From: DATJPR01 sp035506295
GTDB taxonomy: Bacteria > Bacteroidota > Ignavibacteria > UBA10030 > UBA6906
Assembly: GCA_035506295.1 (NCBI GenBank)
Contig: DATJPR010000130.1
Coordinates: forward strand, 3,862 to 67,861
DNA: 64,000 bases
Reading direction: 5' to 3'
Position numbers and translations under genes: made by a program. Below are positions 15,714-24,257 of this stretch, piece by piece. The notes beneath the pieces are model-generated. The model had not been told where the DNA came from. It saw nothing but the letters and a program-made list of their open reading frames with translations, and made no database searches. The stretch's first letter is position 1. Each line of letters begins with the position of its first letter.

Positions 15714-16295
15714 ATGTTTGAAAGACTGCGGAATCAAGTCCTTGGGTCCGTGGAAATGTCGGAGGAAGATTTCCATCTCGGCACGACCATGATGATCCCC
15801 AAGAAGTTGAGGAAAAGACAATATCTCCTGCAGGCAGGAGACGTCTGCAGGTGGATCGCGTTCGTCTCGCAAGGCTGCTTGCGTCTTTACACGCTTGACG
15901 ATCAAGGAAAAGAACACATCCAGAGGTTCGCGATTGAGGGTTGGTGGATCACCGACACGGCAAGTTTCGAGGCAGGTGAGCCGGCGGCCTACAATATCGA
16001 TGCGCTTGAAGATTCGGAGTTGCTCCTGCTCGATCATGGATCAGTCGAGAAGCTGTCATCTGCAAATCCGATGTGGGATCAGTACTACAAGCGAACTCTC
16101 GAAAATGACCTCAAAGACGCACTCCGAAGAATTTCAGACTTCGTGAGTGCATCCGCCGAGGATAGGTATATGAATTTTCTCAGATTGTATCCCGACCTTT
16201 TCCAGCGAATTCCTCTGCACCAGATCGCTTCATACCTTGGCATCACGCCCCAATCCTTGAGCCGCATCCGCCGCGAACTCGCCAACCGCAAGTAG
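15714..16295 (+). CDS. Crp/Fnr-like cyclic-nucleotide-binding regulator
   Basis: A 193-residue protein with a cyclic-nucleotide-binding beta barrel in the first 120 residues (LLQAGDVCRWIAFVSQGCLRLYTLD, in pieces) and a C-terminal helix-turn-helix HQIASYLGITPQSLSRIRREL. The barrel lacks the cAMP-contacting RxS motif of true Crp, and the protein is short, as in the many Crp-like regulators of Bacteroidota that sit beside reductases. The ATG at 15714 is chosen because it begins the domain; the frame is open back to 15588. The next gene, a Rossmann-fold reductase 134 bases downstream, may be its target. Confidence 0.85.
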   Translation: MFERLRNQVLGSVEMSEEDFHLGTTMMIPKKLRKRQYLLQAGDVCRWIAFVSQGCLRLYTLDDQGKEHIQRFAIEGWWITDTASFEAGEPAAYNIDALEDSELLLLDHGSVEKLSSANPMWDQYYKRTLENDLKDALRRISDFVSASAEDRYMNFLRLYPDLFQRIPLHQIASYLGITPQSLSRIRRELANRK

Positions 16296-16429
16296 CTTTC
16301 CCTTATCCTTACCAAAAGTTCATCACCTCCCTTACCCTTGGTTCAAGGAATTTCTCAGCATTTTTGAATGCGGCGCGGCTCGCGCTGATGTATCTTGTTG
16401 GCGCATCAAGCACCAACAGTCATCAAGCA

Positions 16430-17197
16430 ATGAGAGACACGGCGACGAAAAAGACAATCGCAATCCTGGGGGCTGGGGGACGGATGGGATCGGGGATTGC
16501 ACGAAGCCTTGCACGGACAGGGTACCGTGTACTGCTCTCCGATGAGAGTGAGAACGGGCTCCTTCTCGCTTCCGAGAGACTTCCGTTTCTCCTTGGACAA
16601 ATCAAGATAGGGGTCCCACAGGCGGATGTCGAAATCGCAACTTCGCTTAGAGAGGCGAGTTGGGAAGGGGACATCGTTATTCCCACCGTGCCCTATGAAG
16701 TGCAGGCTGAAGTCGCATCCAAGATCAAAGACGTTGTCACCGGCAAGATCGTCATCAGTACGACAAACCCGCTGAAGAAGACATGTGACGGACTCCTGAC
16801 CCCTCCCACGACGAGCGCCGCTGAAGAGCTCGCGCAACACCTTCCGCATTCGAAGATCGTGAAGGCGTTCAATACCATCTTCCCCGCACAGATCGAAAGA
16901 CCAACAGTTGCCGGTACGAATGTGGATGTGTTCGTCGCCGGAGATGACCGGGAGGCTGTATCGACAGTGGTGGAACTTGTCAAGGATGCGGGATTCAACC
17001 CCGTCCTCGTCGGGGGACTGGCAATGAGTCGGACGCTCGAGAACATGATGGTGCTCCTGATCAGCCTCTCAGCACGAAACCATTATCTCGGACCGGTGGG
17101 ATGGAAGGTTGTGCACGACACCACAGATCAGATTGAGCAAGGTCAGCTCGATACAAATCCAATTGAAGATGAACGAAATGGACCGTCTCGCCACTGA
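16430..17197 (+). CDS. NADPH-dependent F420 reductase-like oxidoreductase
   Basis: A 255-residue protein beginning with the dinucleotide motif ILGAGGRMGSGIARSLA, then NPL and VKAFNTIF segments characteristic of the F420H2:NADP oxidoreductase / YqeC-like Rossmann family (KIVKAFNTIFPAQ). Whether this organism makes F420 cannot be told from the window; family members in F420-less bacteria use other acceptors. The ATG at 16430 is preferred; an upstream TTG at 16364 is possible. The next reading frame starts before its stop (overlap of about 28 bases), suggesting one transcript. Confidence 0.8.
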   Translation: MRDTATKKTIAILGAGGRMGSGIARSLARTGYRVLLSDESENGLLLASERLPFLLGQIKIGVPQADVEIATSLREASWEGDIVIPTVPYEVQAEVASKIKDVVTGKIVISTTNPLKKTCDGLLTPPTTSAAEELAQHLPHSKIVKAFNTIFPAQIERPTVAGTNVDVFVAGDDREAVSTVVELVKDAGFNPVLVGGLAMSRTLENMMVLLISLSARNHYLGPVGWKVVHDTTDQIEQGQLDTNPIEDERNGPSRH

Positions 17198-17792
17198 ATT
17201 GACGAACACTCCTGACCTCATTATGAAACCTGAACAGTTGGACGCCATGTTTCGCCTCGCAGGCTTGCGCAAGAAACCTCTTCACGACGCACTTCGCATG
17301 CTGGGTTTGAATCCCTATGCTCCCAAAGTCTGGGCCGTAGAGGATCGGGCTCATGTGGCTTCAGCAGTCGTAACTTCGATGCTGTATTGCTACGCTCCCG
17401 GCGTCCCGGATGGTACACAAATTGGTTGGCTGGCCCCGCAGTACGGTGGTCCGCACTGGTTCATCGCCTATCCTCTGGAGGACGTGCGGCCGTTCGATCG
17501 GAATATCCACATTGAACATACCTACGAAGGGGATCGGTACGTGATTATCGATCTTCTCGGAGATGTCGCAGAAGAGGATTTTCGCTACGAGCTGGGACGC
17601 ATCATGCCGAGGACAAGTGAGTACTGGCCGCCAATGATGGTGCAGTTCCTTGCGAAGCTCTACGGGTACGATTATAGGAATCCCTATCGAAGCAGCGAAG
17701 GCTGGACGCCGAGTCCTGAAGTGACGGCAGAGTGTGGATTCGGTGACAAGGACTCTGCAAACGCGTCACACACAGCACTAGGTCGCCCGTGA
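17169..17792 (+). CDS. Hypothetical protein overlapping the F420-type reductase
   Basis: A soluble protein of about 207 residues that I cannot place in a family. It is rich in aromatic residues (WFIAYPLEDVRPFDRN, YEGDRYVIIDLLGD, TSEYWPPMMVQFLAKLYGYDYRNPYR in pieces) and has no signal peptide or membrane segment. Possible starts are ATG 17169, ATG 17178 and an earlier one at 17109; all overlap the end of the reductase gene. The stop overlaps the following nucleotidyltransferase start (GTGA). It could be a partner of either neighbour. Translation is well supported by the tight coupling on both sides. Confidence 0.6.
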   Translation: MNEMDRLATELTNTPDLIMKPEQLDAMFRLAGLRKKPLHDALRMLGLNPYAPKVWAVEDRAHVASAVVTSMLYCYAPGVPDGTQIGWLAPQYGGPHWFIAYPLEDVRPFDRNIHIEHTYEGDRYVIIDLLGDVAEEDFRYELGRIMPRTSEYWPPMMVQFLAKLYGYDYRNPYRSSEGWTPSPEVTAECGFGDKDSANASHTALGRP

Positions 17793-18826
17793 ACATGAAC
17801 AATCACAATCAACATACTTGGGGGGTCATCCTCGCGGCAGGGGACGGCACACGGCTTCAACCCTTCGTTCGGTCTCGCTATCATCTCACGTGTCCAAAGC
17901 AGTTCTGTGCGTTCACCGGGTCTCGTTCACTGCTGAGGCACACGATCGATCGCGTGGAGACGATCATTCCTCGGCAACAGCTTGTGACCATTGTCGGTCG
18001 TCGTCATATGAAGTATGCAGAACCGCAGCTGGCTGACCGACCTCCGGATACAGTACTTATGCAGCCGCGCAATCGCGAGACGGCCCCCGGGATCCTTCAC
18101 TCCCTGTTGCGGATTAACCGTCGTGATCCAGAGGCGGTGGTATGCCTTTTCCCTTCAGACCAGTTCATTCTCGAAGAGCGCCGATTCATGGCTTGCGTTC
18201 GTAGGGCGACAAGAATTGCGTCAGTGTATCCCGGCTCTCTCATTCTTCTTGGCGTACAGCCGACGTTCGTGGAGGATGGCTACGGCTGGATTGAGAAAGG
18301 GGAGAGACTCTCCGGGGAGAGCGCGGGGCAGGTCTACCGCGTACATCGGTTCATTGAAAAGCCCGATATGCGGATGGCACAGGTCCTGTACCTCACCGGG
18401 AGCCTGCTGAACACAATGGTCGTCGTGTGCCGCGCGCAAACCCTGCTCAATCTCTTTGAGAGGAATACACCATCCTTGTTCGCCGAGTTCAGCAAGATCA
18501 AATACTCTCTCGACACACCCATGGAAGCTGAGCTTCTCGACTCATTGTATGCGCGAATCCCGGCAGTGAACTTCTCCTATGCAATCCTCGAACGGAATCC
18601 GGAAGAGCTTCGTGTCCTCGAAGTTAGGAATGTGTACTGGAGCGATTGGGGTGTTCCTGAAAGAGTCGAATTCGATCTCAAGACCTTTTTCGCTCCGGCT
18701 GCCCGAACTGCCAGGACACCTATCGCCGAAGCTGAAGACCCGAGAGAGGCGAGGAGAATCAGCGTGCATGCAGGAGCATCCTTTGGTGACGCGGCATCGA
18801 GGACACGATGGCAGAATCCACTCTAG
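17789..18826 (+). CDS. Mannose-1-phosphate guanylyltransferase-like nucleotidyltransferase
   Basis: A 345-residue enzyme of the GDP-mannose pyrophosphorylase family. The activating loop GDGTRLQPF with CPKQFCAF, the stretch QPRNRETAPGIL, the metal-binding FPSDQF and FIEKPD match ManC/GMPP proteins, which make GDP-mannose for polysaccharide or glycolipid synthesis. The usual trailing isomerase domain is absent, and the last 40 residues are low in structure. GTG at 17789 overlaps the preceding stop; ATG at 17795 is an alternative. It opens the envelope-related gene group that runs to about 32 kb. Confidence 0.82.
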   Translation: MNMNNHNQHTWGVILAAGDGTRLQPFVRSRYHLTCPKQFCAFTGSRSLLRHTIDRVETIIPRQQLVTIVGRRHMKYAEPQLADRPPDTVLMQPRNRETAPGILHSLLRINRRDPEAVVCLFPSDQFILEERRFMACVRRATRIASVYPGSLILLGVQPTFVEDGYGWIEKGERLSGESAGQVYRVHRFIEKPDMRMAQVLYLTGSLLNTMVVVCRAQTLLNLFERNTPSLFAEFSKIKYSLDTPMEAELLDSLYARIPAVNFSYAILERNPEELRVLEVRNVYWSDWGVPERVEFDLKTFFAPAARTARTPIAEAEDPREARRISVHAGASFGDAASRTRWQNPL

Positions 18827-18855
18827 GCGTACCCACAACTGATTGAGGGTGTCCC

Positions 18856-18966
18856 ATGGAAGAAACATTCAGAAAAATGAAATCGCCAGACAATGTCAAA
18901 ACCCAGATAGCGGTGTTTGTGATTGTCTCCGCGATATTCTTCGCGATCCAAATTCGCCCAGTGTAG
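18856..18966 (+). CDS. Putative 36-residue single-pass membrane peptide
   Basis: ATG at 18856 opens a 36-codon frame ending in TAG at 18964. The product has a charged head (MEETFRKMKSPDN) and one hydrophobic helix, TQIAVFVIVSAIFFAIQIRP, with basic residues inside, as in many small membrane proteins. It fills the gap between the nucleotidyltransferase and an FtsH protease. The ribosome site is weak (GAGGGTG seven bases away). I know no homologue; the clean charged-head plus single-helix pattern is the main argument. Confidence 0.4.
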   Translation: MEETFRKMKSPDNVKTQIAVFVIVSAIFFAIQIRPV

Positions 18967-19034
18967 TGTTCGGTAGCAATGTCCACACGGGACAGAGCAT
19001 GCCCTTAGACTTAGCAACCATTGACGGAGGTCCT

Positions 19035-21053
19035 ATGGACTCGGCAGAAAAGCAAACAGAGGGAACAAGCGATTTCACATCGGCCCCGTCGGGGAGATAT
19101 CCTGATGGAAGGACCGGATCCCAGAAGGCTCCGGCAGGGGCGAAGATCCCGCCTCCCAGGATCTGGGGGTGGTTCCTCTTCATTCTCTTGACGAATTACA
19201 TCCTGGCGTCGCTCCTTTTGCCCAATCCGGAATCGCCTGTTACAGTGCCGTACACTGTTTTCAAGACGGAAGTTGGGAAGGGGAATGTGGATGCAATTTA
19301 TGGCAGGGGTGAGACCGTTGCGGGACACTTCAAGGCTCCGGTCATGTACCCATCAGACTCCGCTAAGGCTGCAGCGATAAGGGAGCCATCAAGACCCGTG
19401 AGCAACTTCACAACGACGCTCCCATCTTTTGTGGACCCTGGTCTGGAGGCGTTCTTGATCGACCACCGCGTCGAGATCAGCGCAAAGCCGATCCACGAGG
19501 AGCGCAGTTCTTTCGTGACGTTTCTCTATAGTTTTGGCCCCGGTCTGCTGTTCATCGGCTTTTATGTTTGGCTCTTCCGGCGATCAGCCAAGCAAGGAGG
19601 TTCACTGGGAGGAGGGATCCTGGGCATCGGCAAGAGCGGAGCACGACGCTACGATCAGGAGAAGGATACAAAAGTCTCCTTCAATGATGTTGCAGGCATT
19701 GACGAGGCCAAGAATGAGTTGGTAGAGGTTGTCGATTTTCTTAAGGATCCGAGCAGATACTCCCTCCTGGGCGGCACATCACCGAAGGGTGTACTTCTCG
19801 TGGGCGCGCCGGGCACGGGGAAGACGCTGTTGGCGAAAGCAGTCGCTGGCGAGGCGGGGGTTCCCTTCTTCTCGATGAGCGCATCGGAATTCGTGGAGAT
19901 GATTGTTGGAGTAGGCGCGGCAAGGGTTCGTGACCTGTTCAAGGAGGCACGCGAGCACGCCCCCGCGATCATCTTTATCGATGAGCTGGATGCTATCGGT
20001 CGCGCCCGTGGGCAGTTCGCTGTCGGTGGCTCAAGCGAGCAGGAGCAGACCCTCAACCAGATCCTGACGGAAATGGACGGCTTTTCAGGCCGGGAGGGGA
20101 TCATCGTGTTGGGGGCCACCAACCAGCCGGAAGTGCTCGACAAGGCGCTCCTCAGGCCTGGACGCTTCGACCGACGCGTCGTCGTGAACCTGCCGGACAA
20201 GTTGGGGCGCGAGGCGATTCTCAGGGTCCATACCCGGAATATGCCGCTCGCGGCCGATGTTCGCTTGACGGACCTTGCAGCTTCCACGCCAGGGTTCTCG
20301 GGAGCCGATCTGAAGAATCTGAGCAACGAAGCGGCCCTTCTGGCAGCCCGACGCCGTCAGACTGAGGTTTGTGAGAAGGACTTCACCGACGCCCTCGAAA
20401 AAGTCGTCCTCGGCCCAGCGCGACCGCTCCTCTTGAGCCGTACCGACAAAGAACGCATTGCCTACCATGAGGGGGGACATGCGATCCTGGGACTCGTCGT
20501 GGCAGGTGCTGACCCGGTCAAGCGTGTCACCATCGTTCCGCGTGGCATGGCGCTTGGTGTGACATATCAGCGTCCTGACAGCGACCGGTACAACTACCCT
20601 GAACCATATCTGCGAGCACGGATCGTCGGCATGCTGGGAGGACGCTCGGCCGAAGAGATCGTCTACGGCGTAAAAACCACTGGGGCGGAATCCGATATCG
20701 AGCAAGCCACGCAGCTCGCCCGGGAAATGGTGACGCGTTGGGGAATGAGTGAGAGGATCGGACTGGTGCAACTTGCGTCCCGAGGAAACCCCTATCTTGG
20801 CGGCTCAGCAGGATATGCAGACCAGACGGGGTATAGCGAGGAAACTGCAAAGACAATTGATTCCGAGGTAATGGGGATTATCGCAGAAAGTCATGAAGAA
20901 GCAAAGCGGCTGCTGAATGCGCATCGCAAGCAGCTCGACGCTCTCGCCGCCGCTCTTGTGGAACGAGAGACGCTCGACGAACAGGAGATTCTGGCGGTGA
21001 CAGGACTTCCGCCTGCCCCGGTTGTAGATGCGAGGAAGCTGGCCGGCTCTTAA
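19035..21053 (+). CDS. ftsH: ATP-dependent zinc metalloprotease FtsH paralogue
   Basis: A 672-residue membrane-anchored AAA protease. One transmembrane helix lies near residues 42-61, a periplasmic domain follows to about 155, then a second helix (SFGPGLLFIGFYVWLF). Walker A GAPGTGKT is near residue 256, Walker B IIFIDELDA, the arginine-finger region RPGRFDR, the zinc site HEGGH at about 478 and the third ligand Asp in ESDIEQAT at about 554. The pore loop reads MIVGVGA instead of the usual MFVGVGA. The frame is open back to 18843, but ATG 19035 has GGAGG five bases upstream. It degrades membrane proteins; placed among lipid-transport genes it looks like a specialised second copy. Confidence 0.92.
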   Translation: MDSAEKQTEGTSDFTSAPSGRYPDGRTGSQKAPAGAKIPPPRIWGWFLFILLTNYILASLLLPNPESPVTVPYTVFKTEVGKGNVDAIYGRGETVAGHFKAPVMYPSDSAKAAAIREPSRPVSNFTTTLPSFVDPGLEAFLIDHRVEISAKPIHEERSSFVTFLYSFGPGLLFIGFYVWLFRRSAKQGGSLGGGILGIGKSGARRYDQEKDTKVSFNDVAGIDEAKNELVEVVDFLKDPSRYSLLGGTSPKGVLLVGAPGTGKTLLAKAVAGEAGVPFFSMSASEFVEMIVGVGAARVRDLFKEAREHAPAIIFIDELDAIGRARGQFAVGGSSEQEQTLNQILTEMDGFSGREGIIVLGATNQPEVLDKALLRPGRFDRRVVVNLPDKLGREAILRVHTRNMPLAADVRLTDLAASTPGFSGADLKNLSNEAALLAARRRQTEVCEKDFTDALEKVVLGPARPLLLSRTDKERIAYHEGGHAILGLVVAGADPVKRVTIVPRGMALGVTYQRPDSDRYNYPEPYLRARIVGMLGGRSAEEIVYGVKTTGAESDIEQATQLAREMVTRWGMSERIGLVQLASRGNPYLGGSAGYADQTGYSEETAKTIDSEVMGIIAESHEEAKRLLNAHRKQLDALAAALVERETLDEQEILAVTGLPPAPVVDARKLAGS

Positions 21054-21161
21054 GTCATGAAGACCGGCCCATCCTCTGCGTCGGTATGCCTGGGAGAGGC
21101 AAGTCTGATGACAGCCAGTAGACTTGAGGATCTGACGATTGCACACCAGGAGAGTCACACA

Positions 21162-21386
21162 ATGTCAAGCGAGAAGAAAAGTGTACGATCCGAAACCACG
21201 GAAGACAGAACTTCGAGAACCCGTCCCCAGCAAGGGGTTGAAGGGACGACAGAAGAATTACAGCGTGCCATCGACCGGCTCAGGATCGAAGTGCATTCTT
21301 TGAAGCACCCGTTGGAGAAGATTCGTTGCTATGAAGAAATCAAGAGGTTGCAGGACGAACTCACCAAACGGAAGAAAGAGGGCTGA
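21162..21386 (+). CDS. Small coiled-coil hypothetical protein
   Basis: A 74-residue charged protein: a disordered, Ser/Arg/Thr-rich N-terminus, then a heptad-like helix TTEELQRAIDRLRIEVHSLKHPLEKIRCYEEIKRLQDEL (in pieces) and a lysine-rich tail. AGGAG stands nine bases before the ATG at 21162; longer versions from 21057 lack such a site. No family recognised. It lies between the FtsH and MlaE genes on one likely transcript, so it may be an adaptor for either; that is only inference. Confidence 0.55.
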   Translation: MSSEKKSVRSETTEDRTSRTRPQQGVEGTTEELQRAIDRLRIEVHSLKHPLEKIRCYEEIKRLQDELTKRKKEG

Positions 21387-21407
21387 CCCATTCGTCGGAC
21401 TTCACTC

Positions 21408-22169
21408 ATGAAAGACACATGCGTTCGGTTCACAAGATATGTCGGGAGCATGACAACCTTTGCGCTACGGTGTCTCCTGGGTTTCTTTCGCCCTCCGTTC
21501 GAAACGAAAGAGACACTCAGACACATCGACGAACTTGGTGCAAAGTCCCTTCCGCTTGTTGGCACAACCGGACTCATCGTGGGGTTGATTCTTGCGATCC
21601 AATCCCGCCCTGTCCTCGCACGCTTCGGGGCTGAATTGTATGTCCCTGCGATGGTGTCGATCTCGGTCGTCCGTGAACTAGGTCCCATCTTATCCGCTCT
21701 CATGGTAGCAGGAAGAGTCGGTTCGGGCATCAGCGCGGAGCTCGGATCGATGCGTGTCACAGAGCAGATCGATGCTATGGAAGTTTCTGGAATAGATTCG
21801 TTCCGGTTTCTCGTGGTAACCCGGGTCCTTGCGTGCACGCTGATTCTCCCCTTGCTCACGGGCATCTTCAATGTGCTGGCAATTCTCGGCGCGTTCGTCC
21901 CTGCGGTCACAGAAATGCATATGTCCTGGACTCTGTACTTCCACTGGGCCGTATATTCGCTCTGGCTCCGTGACGTGGTCCCTGCCATTCTGAAGACGCT
22001 TGCTTTTGGATTCATCATTGGAGTCATCGGCTCCCATCATGGTTATACAGTTTCCGGCGGGACCGAAGGTGTCGGGCATGCGTCGACGAATGCGGTGGTT
22101 ACCGCATCGTTACTCCTCCTGTTTTCAGACATGATTTTGGCAAAACTGATCGTCCTGATATGGAACTGA
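21408..22169 (+). CDS. mlaE: MlaE-type lipid ABC transporter permease
   Basis: A 253-residue inner-membrane permease of the MlaE/YrbE family with about five hydrophobic helices. Family landmarks include RELGPILSALMVAGRVGSGISAELGSMRVTEQIDAMEVSG (read in pieces), the conserved coupling loop. It moves phospholipids between inner and outer membranes together with an ATPase and an MCE-domain protein. The gene overlaps the next (ATPase) by ten bases. MlaB and MlaC homologues are not in the window, giving a reduced three-part set. Confidence 0.93.
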   Translation: MKDTCVRFTRYVGSMTTFALRCLLGFFRPPFETKETLRHIDELGAKSLPLVGTTGLIVGLILAIQSRPVLARFGAELYVPAMVSISVVRELGPILSALMVAGRVGSGISAELGSMRVTEQIDAMEVSGIDSFRFLVVTRVLACTLILPLLTGIFNVLAILGAFVPAVTEMHMSWTLYFHWAVYSLWLRDVVPAILKTLAFGFIIGVIGSHHGYTVSGGTEGVGHASTNAVVTASLLLLFSDMILAKLIVLIWN

Positions 22170-22888
22170 TTGAGATTCAGAATCTGTGCACCTCTTTTGA
22201 CGGCGTACCCGTTCTCCGGGGGATTAACCTGACCGTTGAGCGGGGGAGGACCATGGTTATTTTGGGGAGAAGCGGAGTGGGCAAAAGCGTACTGCTGAAG
22301 TGCATCATCGGGTTGATCTCCCCGGATGCAGGGAGCATCCGCATTGACGGGAAAGAGATCATCGGCATGGGTCGCAGCCAATTATACGCAGTACGCAGCC
22401 GCATGGGGTACCTGTTTCAGGGGGCAGCCCTGTATGATTCGATGTCCGTCCGTGGCAATCTTGAGTTTTCGCTGCGACGACGCGAGTTGCTGAGCGACGA
22501 TGAGATGGGAGAAAGAATCGAGAAGCAACTGCGGCTGGTCGGCCTGGAAGATGCGATCGACCAGATGCCATCTCAACTCTCGGGCGGCATGAAGAAGCGT
22601 GTTGGCCTCGCCAGAGCCTTGATTACCCGGCCGGAAATCATGCTGTACGATGAGCCTACGACGGGCCTCGACCCCATCACAGGCCGCGAAATCAGCCACC
22701 TGATCCAGAGTCTCGAAGAGCAATATGAGATGACCTCAATTGCCGTTACCCACGACATCGGCTGCATGCGTGCCATCGCTGACAGGGTGGCTATGTTGAA
22801 CGAGGGGGTGATATCCTTTGAAGGAACACTCGAGGCAATGGGAAAATCAAAAGACGAATCTGTGCAAAGGTTCATTGACAGTGAGTGA
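22160..22888 (+). CDS. mlaF: MlaF-type lipid ABC transporter ATPase
   Basis: A 242-residue ABC ATPase. Walker A is GRSGVGKSVLL, the signature LSGGMKKRVGLARAL, Walker B IMLYDEPTTGLDP and the switch His is in AVTHD. The signature variant with GGMKKR is typical of the MlaF subfamily. It energises lipid transport by MlaE in the inner membrane. Its C-terminus overlaps a longer version of the following gene's frame, but the MCE gene properly starts 10 bases after this stop. Confidence 0.94.
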   Translation: MELIEIQNLCTSFDGVPVLRGINLTVERGRTMVILGRSGVGKSVLLKCIIGLISPDAGSIRIDGKEIIGMGRSQLYAVRSRMGYLFQGAALYDSMSVRGNLEFSLRRRELLSDDEMGERIEKQLRLVGLEDAIDQMPSQLSGGMKKRVGLARALITRPEIMLYDEPTTGLDPITGREISHLIQSLEEQYEMTSIAVTHDIGCMRAIADRVAMLNEGVISFEGTLEAMGKSKDESVQRFIDSE

Positions 22889-22898
22889 GGGCGCAACT

Positions 22899-23906
22899 AT
22901 GACTACTTCACCATCTTCGTTCCGCGTAGGACTGCTTGCGATTCTTGGCATCGGTGCCCTCCTTGCCGCGGTCTTTCTTGTTGGGAGTCAGGAAGGTCTG
23001 TTCCACCCAACGTTTCACGTGAGTGCGTTCTTCAACTCGGTGGAGGGGGTACGTTCAGGCTCTGCCGTTCGCCTGGCCGGAGTGGATATCGGTGTGGTTG
23101 ACAAGGTCGAGGTTTCGCCTCAGGATAACAGAGTGCGCCTGGACCTGAAACTGAATGCAAGCGCAAGGAGCTTCATCAAGAAGGACTCGTACGCGTCCAT
23201 CATGCCCGAGGGACTTGTCGGCAGTTATTACGTGGATGTGACGGTGGGATCCCGGGCCGGAGAACAAATCGAGGACGGTGACTTCATTCAGAGCAAAGAA
23301 GCCACGCGTCTCTCCGAAGTCCTGGAGAACACTGAAGAGATACTCGAGAATATTCGGCGAGCCTCGAACGAACTGACGAAGACTCTGACCGCTGTCAACA
23401 AGGGGCATGGGACGTTGGGAAAACTCATTGTGAACGAAGATATCTACCGGCACCTGGATCACATGAGCAGTCAAGGTGACTCGGGGATGGCCGAGACGCT
23501 CGGGATTGTTGGAACGCTGGCCGTTTCCGTGGGCAATGTCGTCCACAGAACGGACAGTCTCGTTGCGAATGCAAATACCATGTTTGCCAGGCTCAACGAG
23601 GGAAATGGCAGCCTCGGAGCCATGCTCGCCGAGAGGACACTCTATGATAGTCTGCTTCTCGCGGTGCGCAACACGGTGGGGGCAACTGAGCAAGCGAAAG
23701 TTGGAGCGGGCCGGTTCGCCGAGGACATGGAAGCCCTGAAACACCATTGGCTTCTCAAAGGGTATTTTGAAGATCGCGGCTACTGGGACGAGTCCGACTA
23801 TGAACATGTCATCGACAAAAAGATTGACAGTTTGAAGACTATCGAAGAGAAGGTCGCGAGCCAGATGCAGGAACTGGAGCGACGCAAATCACTTGTACCT
23901 AAATGA
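22899..23906 (+). CDS. mlaD: MCE-domain lipid-binding protein (MlaD type)
   Basis: A 335-residue protein anchored by an N-terminal helix (VGLLAILGIGALLAAVFLVGS), followed by one MCE domain at about residues 38-120 (FFNSVEGVRSGSAVRLAGVDIG, EGLVGSYYVDVTVG in pieces). The long C-terminal part is helical and contains the repeated GNGSLGAML/GHGTLGKLI motif seen in many MCE proteins, and ends in a coiled coil (TIEEKVASQMQELERRKS). It would form the periplasmic substrate ring or tube of the transporter. ATG 22899 has GTGAGG eight bases upstream and is preferred to 22818. Confidence 0.92.
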   Translation: MTTSPSSFRVGLLAILGIGALLAAVFLVGSQEGLFHPTFHVSAFFNSVEGVRSGSAVRLAGVDIGVVDKVEVSPQDNRVRLDLKLNASARSFIKKDSYASIMPEGLVGSYYVDVTVGSRAGEQIEDGDFIQSKEATRLSEVLENTEEILENIRRASNELTKTLTAVNKGHGTLGKLIVNEDIYRHLDHMSSQGDSGMAETLGIVGTLAVSVGNVVHRTDSLVANANTMFARLNEGNGSLGAMLAERTLYDSLLLAVRNTVGATEQAKVGAGRFAEDMEALKHHWLLKGYFEDRGYWDESDYEHVIDKKIDSLKTIEEKVASQMQELERRKSLVPK

Positions 23907-23933
23907 ACCACACAGCGCAGAAGGAGCACAACC

Positions 23934-24257
23934 ATGGATCCATTCAGAAGAGCAATGTTTTTCGGGCTGGGGGTCATGAGCCTGAAGAGGAAAGAAGCCG
24001 AGGAGATCATCGATGACCTTGTGCAACGCGGAGAGATGAGCAGGGATGATCGAACACCTATGGTGGAACGATTGCTGAAAGAGGCTCAAATGCAGAAGGA
24101 CGAGCTGGAAGAGAAAGTGGCCGTATCGGTGCAGAAGACGATGAACGATATCGGACTTCCGACACAAGCGGATTTCAAGAAGATCGAGAACAGGCTGGAA
24201 GGGATTGAAAAAGCAATAGCCCCGCACAAGAGAGAGAAGCGAGGAATACACGCATGA
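23934..24257 (+). CDS. Phasin-like (PhaF/PhaI N-terminal type) helical protein
   Basis: A 107-residue protein: a short hydrophobic start (MFFGLGVMSLKRKEAEEIIDDLVQRGEM) and then a continuous amphipathic helix ending in a lysine/arginine-rich tail. The pattern matches the small proteins named phasin superfamily or polyhydroxyalkanoate granule-associated, which in many bacteria lie next to AarF/UbiB kinases, as here. AAGGAG precedes the ATG. There is no polyhydroxyalkanoate synthase in the window, so a role in lipid or membrane binding is equally possible. Confidence 0.65.
   Translation: MDPFRRAMFFGLGVMSLKRKEAEEIIDDLVQRGEMSRDDRTPMVERLLKEAQMQKDELEEKVAVSVQKTMNDIGLPTQADFKKIENRLEGIEKAIAPHKREKRGIHA

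Noticed and set aside
16430..17197. Ketol-acid or 6-phosphogluconate dehydrogenase assignment
   Set aside because: Length and the VKAFNTIF and NPL motifs fit the F420/NADP reductase group better.
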